A DNA stretch of 49,987 bases from assembly GCA_902518155.1 (NCBI GenBank), contig CABYFA010000008.1, positions 1 through 49,987 of the forward strand. Reading direction: 5' to 3'. This DNA is from an uncultured Pelagibacteraceae bacterium (GTDB taxonomy: Bacteria > Pseudomonadota > Alphaproteobacteria > Pelagibacterales > Pelagibacteraceae). Shown piece by piece: positions 42,531-49,987 of the stretch; the stretch's first letter is position 1, and each line of letters opens with the position of its first letter. A program made the position numbers and the translations under genes. Below the pieces are notes generated by a model. The model was given only the letters and a program-made list of their open reading frames with translations, was not told the DNA's origin and did no database searches.

Positions 42531-43859
42531 ATGACAGATATATTTTCTTTAAGTCTTGAAGAACTTGCTACAAAGATTAAAGATGCCCAACTCACTTCTG
42601 TTGATGTTTGTGAAAAGTATATCGAAAGAATTAATAAATTTGACAAAGATGTAAAGGCTTGGGCCCATTTTGACAAAAAAGTTTTATTAGAAAAAGCTGC
42701 AGAGGCCGACGATCATAGAAGATCTGGTAAACCAATTGGTCCACTTCATGGAGTGCCTATTGCGGTTAAAGACATTATTGGGACAGTTGATATGCCAACC
42801 GAATGTGGAACAGTTATTAGAAAAGGTAAATCATATTCACAAAATGCTGAAATAATTGATCTGCTTCATGCATCCGGAGCGATTGTAATGGGTAAAACAG
42901 CAACCTCAGAACTTGCTTATTTAGGACCGCCTGCAACCACAAATCCACATGATAAAACAAGAACACCAGGTGGTTCTTCAAGCGGATCTGCTGCCTCAGT
43001 GGCTTCGTTTATGGCACCTGCATCAATTGGATCACAAACTGGAGGATCCATTATTAGACCAGCATCCTATTGTGGCGTTGTGGGTTATAAACCTAGTTAT
43101 GGTTTGATATCTAGAAATGGTGTTTTAAGAACTTCTTACAGTCTAGATCATATAGGAATTTTTGGCCGAAAAGTTGAGGATGTGGCTATGTTGGCAAAAG
43201 TATTGATAAAAAAAGATAAATTTGATCCAGCAACTATACATTACTCAACAGAAAATATTTTATCTGAAACAAAAAAAGGACCTTTATTTGATCCTAAATT
43301 TATTTTTTATAAAACTGAACATTGGAAATTGATAGATAAAAAGTCTAGAGAGTCATTTGAATATTTTATTAATTCATTCAAAAAAAATATCGAGATTTTT
43401 GATACACCTTCTTATTTTAAGGATATTCACAAGTATCACCAAATTATTCATGAGACTGATTTAGCCAATAATTTTTCAGTGTATTTTAAAAAATTTAAAA
43501 AGAAATTGTCTAAGTATATGCAAGATGCAATTATTAAAGGCAATAAACATTCCGCGAAAGAATACGCAGAAGCAATTGATTTTATGAAAAGAGGCTATGA
43601 GTCTTACGAGGAAGTTTTTGAAGATTATCATGGAGTTTTGTCACCAGCTAGCCCAGGTGTTGCACCAAAGGGTTTAAAAAGTACAGGAACAGCAGAATTT
43701 AATAAAGTTTGGTCTTATCTTGGCACACCATGTATTTCGTTACCTTTACTTGAAGGAGAAAATAATTTACCATTAGGTGTTCAATTAATTGGCAATAAAT
43801 ATGATGATCATAGATTTCTAGGAGTTGCTAATTGGTTAGAAAATGAATGTCAGGAATAA
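42531..43859 (+). CDS. Amidase-signature hydrolase
   Basis: 442-residue enzyme of the amidase signature family. The catalytic Ser-cisSer-Lys set is visible: K80 in HGVPIAVKDIIG, S149 in TPGGSSSGSAASVA, and the nucleophile S173 in SIGSQTGGSIIRPASYCGVVG. Hydrolyses an amide to acid and ammonia. It sits directly behind the TRAP permease, so the imported compound could itself be an amide or the acid produced could enter the flanking pathways; the substrate is unknown. Ends LPLGVQLIGNKYDDHRFLG. One base from the next small gene. Confidence 0.93.
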   Translation: MTDIFSLSLEELATKIKDAQLTSVDVCEKYIERINKFDKDVKAWAHFDKKVLLEKAAEADDHRRSGKPIGPLHGVPIAVKDIIGTVDMPTECGTVIRKGKSYSQNAEIIDLLHASGAIVMGKTATSELAYLGPPATTNPHDKTRTPGGSSSGSAASVASFMAPASIGSQTGGSIIRPASYCGVVGYKPSYGLISRNGVLRTSYSLDHIGIFGRKVEDVAMLAKVLIKKDKFDPATIHYSTENILSETKKGPLFDPKFIFYKTEHWKLIDKKSRESFEYFINSFKKNIEIFDTPSYFKDIHKYHQIIHETDLANNFSVYFKKFKKKLSKYMQDAIIKGNKHSAKEYAEAIDFMKRGYESYEEVFEDYHGVLSPASPGVAPKGLKSTGTAEFNKVWSYLGTPCISLPLLEGENNLPLGVQLIGNKYDDHRFLGVANWLENECQE

Positions 43860-43860
43860 A

Positions 43861-44037
43861 ATGAATAAAATTACTACAATCATAGGATTATCTTTTGCAG
43901 TTTTCTTTTTAATTGGTTTAGCAACAACTTTAACGAGATCAATGATGATAGGCTTCTTGGATGTTATTCCAGTTTATCTTTTAATGGGTGCAGCTATCAT
44001 CATGATGATATACGAAGCCTTTTTTGATAAAGATTAA
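43861..44037 (+). CDS. Small membrane protein, 58 aa, unknown
   Basis: 58 residues beginning MNKITTIIGLSFAVFFLIGL, with two hydrophobic helices (about 5-22 and 33-52) and an acidic end (FFDKD). The in-frame ATG at 43843 lies within the amidase gene and is less likely than 43861. No family recognised. Sits in the amidase-EamA transcript. Confidence 0.6.
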   Translation: MNKITTIIGLSFAVFFLIGLATTLTRSMMIGFLDVIPVYLLMGAAIIMMIYEAFFDKD

Positions 44038-44048
44038 TATCAATTAAA

Positions 44049-44954
44049 TTGAAAAATATTAAGACAGATATATTCCCATTATCATTACTATTTATTCAAC
44101 CAATCTTTATGGCTAGTAACTTAGTTGTTGCTAGAGGTGGTGTTGAATTTGTTCCACCTATTTCACTTGCATTTTGGCGTTGGACAGTAGTTTTTTTGAT
44201 TTTATTACCATTCACTTATGTAACTTTAAAAAATAATTTTCATATAATTAAAAAGGAGTATAAAAAATTATTTTTTTTAGGGTCAATGGGATGTGGTGTA
44301 TGTGGTGCTTTCCCTTTTTTAGCTGGTGAGACAACAACTGTAACTAATATGGGGATAATTTACACATCCTCTCCAGTTTTTATTATTTTAATTTCATATT
44401 TCTTTTTTCAAGAAAAAATAAATTTGACAAAGGTAATTGGTTTAATTGCTTGTTTGATTGGTGTTTTTGTCATTATTATTAAAGGTGATATTGATTTATT
44501 AATTAATCTTAGATTTACAATTGGTGATTTGTGGATGTTAGCTGCTGCAGTTGGTTGGGCTTTATATTCTATTTATTTATTTTATTGGAAATCAAAATTA
44601 AAAATTTTCGATAGATTTGCTATGATTTCCTTTTTTGGTGCTTTAAGTTTGTTACCCTTTTATGTTGGTGAGGAATTATTTTATAAAGAGACTATTTTTG
44701 TAACAGAATTTTATTTATGGGTGATTTTTGCTGCTATATCGCCAGGGATAATTGCCTTTACACTTTATACTATAGCTCAAAAAAAATTAGGTGCATCTTT
44801 AACTGGCTTTACGCTTTATGTTTTTACAGTTTACGGTGCAATTTATGGATACTTTTTATTTGACGAAAAATTTGAAAATTACCATATTATTGGGACTATT
44901 CTGGTATTTTTTGGCGTATATTTAGCAAAGAAAAATAATGTTAAAAAGGTTTAG
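44049..44954 (+). CDS. DMT-superfamily transporter (EamA)
   Basis: 301 residues from a TTG start, with ten hydrophobic helices in two EamA repeats. The first repeat has MASNLVVARGGVEFVPPISLAFWRW in parts (VARGGVEF, LAFWRW); the second has FTIGDLWMLAAAVGWALYSIYL and ISPGIIAFTLYTIAQKKLGA. Members export or import small metabolites; substrate unknown. The last 17 bases overlap the start of the alpha/beta hydrolase gene. Confidence 0.9.
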   Translation: MKNIKTDIFPLSLLFIQPIFMASNLVVARGGVEFVPPISLAFWRWTVVFLILLPFTYVTLKNNFHIIKKEYKKLFFLGSMGCGVCGAFPFLAGETTTVTNMGIIYTSSPVFIILISYFFFQEKINLTKVIGLIACLIGVFVIIIKGDIDLLINLRFTIGDLWMLAAAVGWALYSIYLFYWKSKLKIFDRFAMISFFGALSLLPFYVGEELFYKETIFVTEFYLWVIFAAISPGIIAFTLYTIAQKKLGASLTGFTLYVFTVYGAIYGYFLFDEKFENYHIIGTILVFFGVYLAKKNNVKKV

Positions 44955-45756
44955 GAATAGTTTGTTATTATTTTTACAACTAACAATTTTAGTTTACCTA
45001 TTTCTCTTAGTATTTCTTTATTTTTATCAAAGGAACTTAATGTATCATCCTGATGAAAATAATTATTTTGATGACAAACTCTCAGTTTATATTGAAAAAG
45101 TAAAAGTCCCAACCCAAGATGGATTAGATTTATTGGGTTGGTATCATGAAAAAGATATCAAAAAAAATAAAACAATTCTATTTTTTCATGGAAATGCTGG
45201 ATCTTTAGAAAATAGAATTCATAAATTAAATCATTTTAGAGACATGAGTGTTAATTTTTTAATAATTGCTTGGAGAGGTTTTAGTGGTAACGAGGGCAAA
45301 CCATCAGAGTCTGGATTATATGAGGATGGTAAGAGTGCAATTAAATGGTTGGTAAAAAAAGGTGTAGATGAAAAAAATATAGTAATTTATGGAGAATCAT
45401 TAGGAACAGGGGTTGCAACACATCTATCCCAGAACAAAGAGTTTGCAGGTGTTATTTTAGAAACTCCATTCACATCAATGATTGATGCGGCTAAAAAATT
45501 TTATCCATATATACCCGTTGGTCTTTTACTTAAAGATAAATTTGAAAATAAAAACAAAATTAAAAATATTAAATCTCCAATTTTGATAATGCATGGTGAA
45601 AAAGATCAAATTGTTCCTTTTGAGATGGGTAAAAAGATGTTTGAGATAGCTAATGAACCCAAATATTCGTATTTTACCAAATATGACAATCATATGATGG
45701 AGTATGACGAGAGTCTTGTAAAAGCACTAAACTCTTTTTTGATTAATTTAAATTAA
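44938..45756 (+). CDS. Membrane-anchored alpha/beta hydrolase (ABHD13/BEM46-like)
   Basis: 272 residues. One N-terminal helix (LLLFLQLTILVYLFLLVFLYF) followed by YQRNLMYHPDENNY and the hydrolase fold. Oxyanion-region HG in LFFHGNAGSLENR; nucleophile in VIYGESLGTGVATHL; catalytic Asp in MHGEKDQIVPF; His in KYDNHMMEYD. This layout matches the ABHD13/BEM46-type serine hydrolases, possibly acting on lipids or acyl-proteins. Orientation of the helix suggests a membrane-tethered catalytic domain. Confidence 0.9.
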   Translation: MLKRFRNSLLLFLQLTILVYLFLLVFLYFYQRNLMYHPDENNYFDDKLSVYIEKVKVPTQDGLDLLGWYHEKDIKKNKTILFFHGNAGSLENRIHKLNHFRDMSVNFLIIAWRGFSGNEGKPSESGLYEDGKSAIKWLVKKGVDEKNIVIYGESLGTGVATHLSQNKEFAGVILETPFTSMIDAAKKFYPYIPVGLLLKDKFENKNKIKNIKSPILIMHGEKDQIVPFEMGKKMFEIANEPKYSYFTKYDNHMMEYDESLVKALNSFLINLN

Positions 45757-45805
45757 GCCATATTCTAAACAAATATTTTTCAAGATTTAAGATTAAGTTT
45801 AAAAA

Positions 45806-46369
45806 GTGAAAAATGTTTTTATTATTATAATTTTACTCATAACTTTAAAAAGCTTTGCTTTTTCGAAAGATAATTCATTTTATCCTGACGATTTATTTCA
45901 CATAGATCATATGGACTCTCACAACAAAAAATTTGCACTATATTTTAAGGGGCGAGAGAAATCGATTTTAGCTAGAGGTGAAGAAAGTAATTATATAAAT
46001 GATTATCCAAAAGATCTTTATATCTATAATTATTCAACAAAGTCTTCTTCACCATTGATCTCTTATGATTGGTTTCCCTCTCAAGCCAAGTTTCATTTAG
46101 AGGAATATGACTTTCCTGTATTTCCAGACGACTTTGCTTATTATCTTTTAAAAGATGATAAAACACTGGTGATGATTAGTGCAGTTAAAAGTTTAAATGC
46201 AAACTTTAAGTATGATATTTTTAATAAGAAACTTGAACTTTACCCCACTACAGGAAAATTTGATTTTATTATTTCGTCTTTTTCTAAGGATTGTGGGCAT
46301 TATAAATTTAAAGATAATTATAAGTGTAGTATTTATAAACCTTTAATCTCGAGTAATTTAATCAATTAA
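45806..46369 (+). CDS. Exported protein, 187 aa, unknown
   Basis: From GTG 45806, a signal peptide (KNVFIIIILLITLKSFAF) precedes a ~165-residue secreted domain rich in Y, D, F and K. It includes DSHNKKFALYFKGREKSIL, DWFPSQAKFHLEEYDFPVFPDDF and a C-terminal pair of cysteines (KDCGHYKFKDNYKCSIY) that could form a disulfide. No family recognised. Its TAA overlaps the end of ftsY by eight bases. Confidence 0.7.
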   Translation: MKNVFIIIILLITLKSFAFSKDNSFYPDDLFHIDHMDSHNKKFALYFKGREKSILARGEESNYINDYPKDLYIYNYSTKSSSPLISYDWFPSQAKFHLEEYDFPVFPDDFAYYLLKDDKTLVMISAVKSLNANFKYDIFNKKLELYPTTGKFDFIISSFSKDCGHYKFKDNYKCSIYKPLISSNLIN

Positions 46370-47279
46370 CCTGCGTAAAAGCCTCAGCAAATTTTTCTGC
46401 ATTAAATAATTGTAAGTCGTCTTCTTTTTCGCCCAAGCCTAAAGCAATAATAGGTAATTGATATTTTTTTGCTATCGCCAGTAGAATACCACCTTTGGCA
46501 GTTCCATCTAATTTGGTCATGATTAAACCAGTTAATGGAATAATTTTGTTAAATTCTTCCACTTGATTAATTACATTCTGTCCCGATGTTGCGTCTAAAA
46601 CTAAAATAATGTTGTGAGGGGCATCCTGGTCAATTTTTTTTGTTACATTGGCTATCTTTTTATATTCCTCCATTAAATTTTTTTTATTTTGTAGTCTTCC
46701 AGCAGTATCGATTAATACTTGGTGAAAATTATTTTTGATTGCTTCTTCAACTGCTTTATATGCGACTGATGCTGGATCAGAACCTTGAGATGATTTAGTT
46801 ATTTTAACGTCAATTTTATTTGCCCAGTTTTCTAATTGTTCAATAGCTGCTGCTCGAAAAGTATCAGAAGCGGCAAACATAACTTTGTTTCCATTAGTTT
46901 TTAAAATTTTACCTATTTTACCAATAGTTGTTGTTTTGCCTACACCATTCACACCTGAGATTAATGTTGCATTGAGTTTATCTTTTTTTTCGAAAAAAGA
47001 GTTATTCTCTAAAGGTTTCATTAGATTAATAATATATTCTTTTAAAATAAGATTTATCTCGGTTGATAAATCTTTATTTGGATCGATTTTTTTACTTGAA
47101 ATGATTTCCTTGATCTCAGATGCAGCTTCGACACCTACATCTGACTCAATTAAAAATTCTTCAATTTTATTTAAATTTTTATCGTCAATCTCTTTTTTTA
47201 TAATTATTTCTTTTAGTCCAGATGTCAGTGCAGATGCACTTTTTTTAAAGCCTATCTTAAATTTATCAAAAATTCCCAT
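46362..47279 (-). CDS. ftsY: Signal recognition particle receptor FtsY
   Basis: 305 residues: a short N domain (FKIGFKKSASALTSGLKEI) and the GTPase G domain with GVNGVGKTTTIGKIGK, DTFRAAAIEQLENWA, DTAGRLQNKKNLMEE, and TKLDGTAKGGILLAI. The acidic A domain of E. coli FtsY is missing, as usual in small-genome alphaproteobacteria. Docks SRP-ribosome complexes at the membrane; its partner ffh is 1 kb away on the other strand. The ATG overlaps the dapF stop (TAATG). The mtaB-type gene often found between dapF and ftsY is absent. Confidence 0.97.
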   Translation of the reverse strand: MGIFDKFKIGFKKSASALTSGLKEIIIKKEIDDKNLNKIEEFLIESDVGVEAASEIKEIISSKKIDPNKDLSTEINLILKEYIINLMKPLENNSFFEKKDKLNATLISGVNGVGKTTTIGKIGKILKTNGNKVMFAASDTFRAAAIEQLENWANKIDVKITKSSQGSDPASVAYKAVEEAIKNNFHQVLIDTAGRLQNKKNLMEEYKKIANVTKKIDQDAPHNIILVLDATSGQNVINQVEEFNKIIPLTGLIMTKLDGTAKGGILLAIAKKYQLPIIALGLGEKEDDLQLFNAEKFAEAFTQVN

Positions 47280-48103
47280 TATAGTTTGAACTCAATTTCT
47301 TTTATTTCTGAAACGGGTCCTTTCATGTGGATTGAATTTTTATCATCTATAAGAATTGATAATTTACCTGTTTGAAATTCTATGTCTGTTTTATTTTCAG
47401 TAAGATCATTTAATTTACCAGCAAATGCTGTTGCACATGCAGCTGTCCCACATGCTTTGGTCAGCCCCGCTCCTCTCTCCCATACCTTCACTCTAATTAA
47501 ATTTTTACTAATTATTGTAGCAATTGTAACATTACATTTTTCTGGAAAAATTTTATGATTTTCAATTTCGGGTCCAATTTTTTCAATATTAAAATTTTCA
47601 ATTTCGTTTACAAAAAAAACAATATGTGGATTTCCAACATTAACTGCCGTCCCACCTGAATGTTCCTTGTTATTTGAATCAATAATCTTAATATTTAAAT
47701 TTTTCGTATCTAGTTTTTCTGATAAAGGAATTTCGTTCCATTGTAATTTAGCTTTACCAATTTCAGTCGTAACAATGTTTTTATCTAATATTTTTGACTC
47801 TAAATTTCCATTTGAAGTTGATAAAATGATGTTTTCAGATTTTGTCTCCTCGGAGATTAATTTTGCAACACATCTAGTACCATTTCCACACGCACCAGAC
47901 TCTCCTCCATCAGAATTAAAAAATTTTAAATTTGCATCACTTGATTTGCTAGATTCAATAAATATTAATTGATCACAGCCAATAAAATTTCTATCACAAA
48001 TTTTTATGATTTGATCTTTAGTCAAATTGGTAATCTTTTGTCGATTATCAATTATTACAAAATCATTACCTAATCCATCCATTTTAAAAGCCCTAATATC
48101 CAT
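47279..48103 (-). CDS. dapF: Diaminopimelate epimerase
   Basis: Interconverts LL- and meso-diaminopimelate for lysine and peptidoglycan. 274 residues. N-terminal FKMDGLGNDFVIID; the two active-site cysteines are in SGACGNGTRCVAK and LTKACGTAACATA; HSGGTAVNVGNPHIVFFV and RVKVWERGAGLT are further signatures. Divergent from the ffh leader/ffh unit and joined to ftsY by one base overlap. Confidence 0.97.
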   Translation of the reverse strand: MDIRAFKMDGLGNDFVIIDNRQKITNLTKDQIIKICDRNFIGCDQLIFIESSKSSDANLKFFNSDGGESGACGNGTRCVAKLISEETKSENIILSTSNGNLESKILDKNIVTTEIGKAKLQWNEIPLSEKLDTKNLNIKIIDSNNKEHSGGTAVNVGNPHIVFFVNEIENFNIEKIGPEIENHKIFPEKCNVTIATIISKNLIRVKVWERGAGLTKACGTAACATAFAGKLNDLTENKTDIEFQTGKLSILIDDKNSIHMKGPVSEIKEIEFKL

Positions 48104-48125
48104 ATATAGTTATTTAACTTATTTA

Positions 48126-48151
48126 TTGACTTTTTGAACCTCTATTATAGT
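48126..48151 (+). promoter_or_regulatory. Candidate promoter for the ffh leader
   Basis: TTGACT (48126-48131) resembles a -35 box. TATTATAGT (48143-48151) offers a -10 box, TATAGT at 48146-48151, with a short 14-base spacer. Transcription would then begin near 48156-48158, exactly where the structured leader begins (GCAGT at 48157). The spacer is shorter than the optimum, so this is tentative. Confidence 0.35.
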
Positions 48152-48155
48152 TTGT

Positions 48156-48250
48156 GGCAGTTTCCGCAAAAACGTTAAATTTGCGGTGTCTTTGGAAACA
48201 AAGAGATCGACACTAGTCAGCGAGGGTTCGCCCACTAGTGCGATTACTGC
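48156..48250 (+). ncRNA. Multi-helix structured leader RNA upstream of ffh
   Basis: Several complementary segments nest in ~95 bases. A closing helix pairs GCAGT (48157-48161) with ACTGC (48246-48250). Inside are CCGCAAA (48164-48170) with TTTGCGG (48180-48186); CTTTG-GAAA-CAAAG (48190-48203), a hairpin with a GNRA tetraloop that can be extended by GTGT (48186-48189) with ACAC (48210-48213); and CACTAGT (48211-48217) with ACTAGTG (48234-48240), enclosing GGG-TTCG-CCC. The last two partly compete at 48211-48213. The ffh ATG follows 15 bases after. It is likely a cis-regulatory leader or a small RNA. I recall, unverified, that a conserved RNA motif has been proposed before ffh in SAR11. It lacks the SRP RNA core. 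Confidence 0.7.
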
Positions 48251-48264
48251 TGTGTGAAATAAAT

Positions 48265-49623
48265 ATGTTTGAAAATTTAACAAATAAATTTGAGGAAGTT
48301 TTTTCCTCTCTGAAAAAAGCCCCTTCGCTTGATGAGAGCCAAGTTGATGAAGGCCTTAGAGCTATTAGACAAGCCTTACTAGAGGCCGATGTATCACTTG
48401 AGGTCGCAAAAGATTTTATTGAAAAAGTTAAACCTAAAGCTTTAGGGCAAGAAATTATCAGATCTACATCTCCTGGTGATATGGTTGTAAAAATCGTTTA
48501 TGACGAATTAGTTAATTTATTAGGTGAAAAAAACATTGATGTAAATTTAAACGCCGTTCCTCCCGTACCAATGATGTTAGTTGGTCTACAAGGTTCAGGT
48601 AAAACTACCACTACTGCAAAACTTGCAAGATATTTAGAAAATACAAAGAAAAAGAAGGTAATGATGGTCAGCTTAGATATTTATAGACCAGCTGCACAAG
48701 AACAATTGAAATCTTTAGGTGAGCAAAATGATATCTTAACTTTACCAATTATAGAGGGTCAACAACCAGCAGATATTTGTCAGAGAGCGATAAGTGCCGC
48801 AAATTTAAATGGTGCCGACATTATCTTATTTGATACAGCCGGCAGAACACAAATAGATCTTCAAATGATGAGTGAAATAAAGCAGATTGAAAATATAATC
48901 AATCCCGCTGAAACTTTTTTAGTTGCAGATTCTTTAACAGGTCAAGTAGCAGCATCAGTTGCAAAAGAATTTAAAAATACTGTAGGTTTATCAGGAATTA
49001 TTTTAACAAGAGCTGATGGTGATGCCAGAGGTGGGGCCGCGGTAAGTATGAAATTTGTATCAGAGGTTCCAATTAAGTTTTTAGGGGTAGGAGAAAAAAT
49101 TGAAAATTTTGAGGTGTTTCATCCTGATAGGATTGCTAACCGAATTCTTGGAATGGGAGATATTGTATCTCTGGTTGAAAAAGCAGCACAAGATTTAGGT
49201 GAAGAAAATATTAAAAAGACAGAAGAGAATTTAAAAAAGGGACAATTTTCAATGCAAGATTATTTAACTCAACTAAGACAGATGAAAAAAATGGGTGGAA
49301 TAGAAGGAATTATGTCTTTTATGCCAGGTATTTCTAAAGTTAAATCACAAATGGATGCTGCGGGTATTGACGAGAGTGTTATCACTAAGAACGAGGCTAT
49401 AATTTTATCGATGACAAAAAAAGAAAGAGAGAACCCAAAAATAATTGATGGTTCTAGAAAAAAAAGAATTGCTAATGGTTCTGGAACTGATCCAGCCACT
49501 ATCAATAAATTGTTAAAACAATTTAAAATGATGTCTGAAATGATGAGAAAGATGTCTAAAGGAAATCTGAAAGGTATGTCTGAAAAAGGAATACCACCAG
49601 AATTATTTAATCAATTAAAATAA
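48265..49623 (+). CDS. ffh: Signal recognition particle protein Ffh
   Basis: 452 residues from ATG 48265; an in-frame GTG at 48238 lies within the leader hairpin and adds nine unlikely residues. NG domains: FENLTNKFEEVFSSLKK, GLQGSGKTTTTAKLARYL, DIYRPAAQEQLKSLG, DTAGRTQIDLQMM, TRADGDARGGAAVS. M domain: DYLTQLRQMKKMGGIEGIMS in parts, the methionine-rich MMSEMMRKMSKG, and SGTDPATINKLLKQF, which bind 4.5S RNA and signal peptides. No good Shine-Dalgarno precedes the start, which may tie translation to the structured leader. rpsP follows after 13 bases. Confidence 0.97.
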   Translation: MFENLTNKFEEVFSSLKKAPSLDESQVDEGLRAIRQALLEADVSLEVAKDFIEKVKPKALGQEIIRSTSPGDMVVKIVYDELVNLLGEKNIDVNLNAVPPVPMMLVGLQGSGKTTTTAKLARYLENTKKKKVMMVSLDIYRPAAQEQLKSLGEQNDILTLPIIEGQQPADICQRAISAANLNGADIILFDTAGRTQIDLQMMSEIKQIENIINPAETFLVADSLTGQVAASVAKEFKNTVGLSGIILTRADGDARGGAAVSMKFVSEVPIKFLGVGEKIENFEVFHPDRIANRILGMGDIVSLVEKAAQDLGEENIKKTEENLKKGQFSMQDYLTQLRQMKKMGGIEGIMSFMPGISKVKSQMDAAGIDESVITKNEAIILSMTKKERENPKIIDGSRKKRIANGSGTDPATINKLLKQFKMMSEMMRKMSKGNLKGMSEKGIPPELFNQLK

Positions 49624-49636
49624 AAAAGGAGAGTAA

Positions 49637-49987
49637 ATGTTAAAACTTAGATTATCAAGAGGTGGAACAAAGAAAAGACCAGTTTACAAAGTTGTTGTAG
49701 CTGATAGTCGTTTTGCAAGAGATGGACGTTTCATAGAAAAAGTTGGTTTTTTTAATCCTCTATTACCTAAAGAAAAAAAAGAGAGAATAGGATTAGAGGC
49801 TGAAAGAATTAAATATTGGTTAGGCCAAGGTGCACAACCGACTACAAGAGTAGCAAGAATCTTAGGTGAAAATGAGTTAATGCCAATGCCTGCTAATGGT
49901 AATAATCCTCAAAAAGCTATTCCAAAAAAAGATAGAAAAAAAGAAGGGTCTGATGATGCTAAAAAGGAAGAGGCAGCAAAAGCAGAT
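49637..49987 (+). CDS. rpsP: Ribosomal protein S16, 5' part (runs off the window)
   Basis: ATG 49637 after a strong AAAAGGAGAG ribosome site opens a frame of 117 codons to the edge with no stop. The first ~85 residues are typical S16: [60 protein letters not shown]. The remainder is a charged, low-complexity tail rich in K, D, E and A ([20 protein letters not shown]), longer than in E. coli S16 (~82 residues). The ffh-rpsP order is common and usually continues with rimM, trmD and rplS. Confidence 0.96.
   Translation, partial: MLKLRLSRGGTKKRPVYKVVVADSRFARDGRFIEKVGFFNPLLPKEKKERIGLEAERIKYWLGQGAQPTTRVARILGENELMPMPANGNNPQKAIPKKDRKKEGSDDAKKEEAAKAD

Noticed and set aside
46885..47289. 134-codon open frame on the plus strand across ftsY
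   Set aside because: Shadow of the conserved GTPase domain on the other strand; composition follows ftsY codons.
48217..48240. tRNA gene, suggested by GGGTTCGCCC resembling a T arm
   Set aside because: No acceptor, D or anticodon arms can be laid out around it; it fits the CACTAGT hairpin instead.
48156..48250. SRP (4.5S) RNA gene in front of ffh
   Set aside because: The invariant core with the GGAA-type apical loop and the GGAAGCAGCC-type strand is not present; the GAAA hairpin closes a plain CTTTG stem.
48238..48264. GTG start for Ffh at 48238
   Set aside because: The codons lie in the leader hairpin, and the conserved FENLTNKF start follows the ATG at 48265.

Overview
The window is about 50 kb of very AT-rich, tightly packed bacterial DNA. 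Protein families, gene order and style (gaps of a few bases, many 1-20 bp overlaps, lysine/isoleucine/asparagine-rich proteins) point to a SAR11-type alphaproteobacterium (Pelagibacterales). DUF2794, the IalB family, a Tat-signal TRAP binding protein, the divergent tsaD/hemC pair and the dapF-ftsY / ffh-rpsP blocks support this. I see no IS elements, phage genes, CRISPR arrays, rRNA or tRNA. The only convincing RNA is a structured leader in front of ffh.

Layout. 0-5.1 kb: a two-part sodium/solute symporter (DUF4212 small subunit plus large subunit) and acetyl-CoA synthetase, i.e. acetate-type monocarboxylate uptake and activation, with an unknown 207-residue protein between them. 5.1-11 kb: EVE protein and tsaD facing hemC-hemD-mscS-yggT-folD and two small membrane-protein genes. 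11-15.8 kb: a metallo-beta-lactamase-fold hydrolase and a TesA-like esterase, the latter divergent from a YbbA/YbbP-type ABC system with start codons sharing two bases. 15.8-22.7 kb: a light/DNA-repair-flavoured block: PQQ-type sugar dehydrogenase, an SDR without its catalytic Tyr, a FeS-BCP-class photolyase lacking the usual Cys cluster motif, a 42-residue DUF2256 zinc ribbon, a CRTAC1/UnbV-like exported protein, two unknown proteins, and an antenna-less photolyase FAD-domain protein facing them. 22.7-28.5 kb: PsiE-like and unknown membrane proteins, argG, an IalB-like protein, an aldo/keto reductase, a Bax-inhibitor-1 protein, DUF2794, yciB and hspQ.

28.7-33.3 kb: the cytochrome c maturation run ccmC-D-E-F-G-H, ending in a gene coupled to ccmH that encodes a PagL-like outer-membrane lipid A deacylase candidate. 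ccmA, ccmB and ccmI are not here. 33.3-45.8 kb: a one-strand cluster for small carboxylic acids: two tandem FMN 2-hydroxyacid oxidases, a PLP aminotransferase, a GlcD/D-LDH-type flavoprotein, a D-2-hydroxyacid dehydrogenase, a TRAP transporter (DctP-Q-M), an amidase, a drug/metabolite exporter and an alpha/beta hydrolase. A strong intrinsic terminator sits between dctP and dctQ, which would allow much higher expression of the binding protein than of the membrane subunits. 45.8-50 kb: an unknown exported protein, ftsY, dapF, and divergently the structured leader, ffh and the start of rpsP.

The observations most worth following are the multi-helix ffh leader RNA, the photolyase/SDR/DUF2256/CRTAC1 block, the tandem hydroxyacid oxidases with altered FMN-site residues, the lysine-rich extension on acetyl-CoA synthetase, an EF-hand-like loop in the symporter, and several palindromic candidate operators in the few intergenic gaps.
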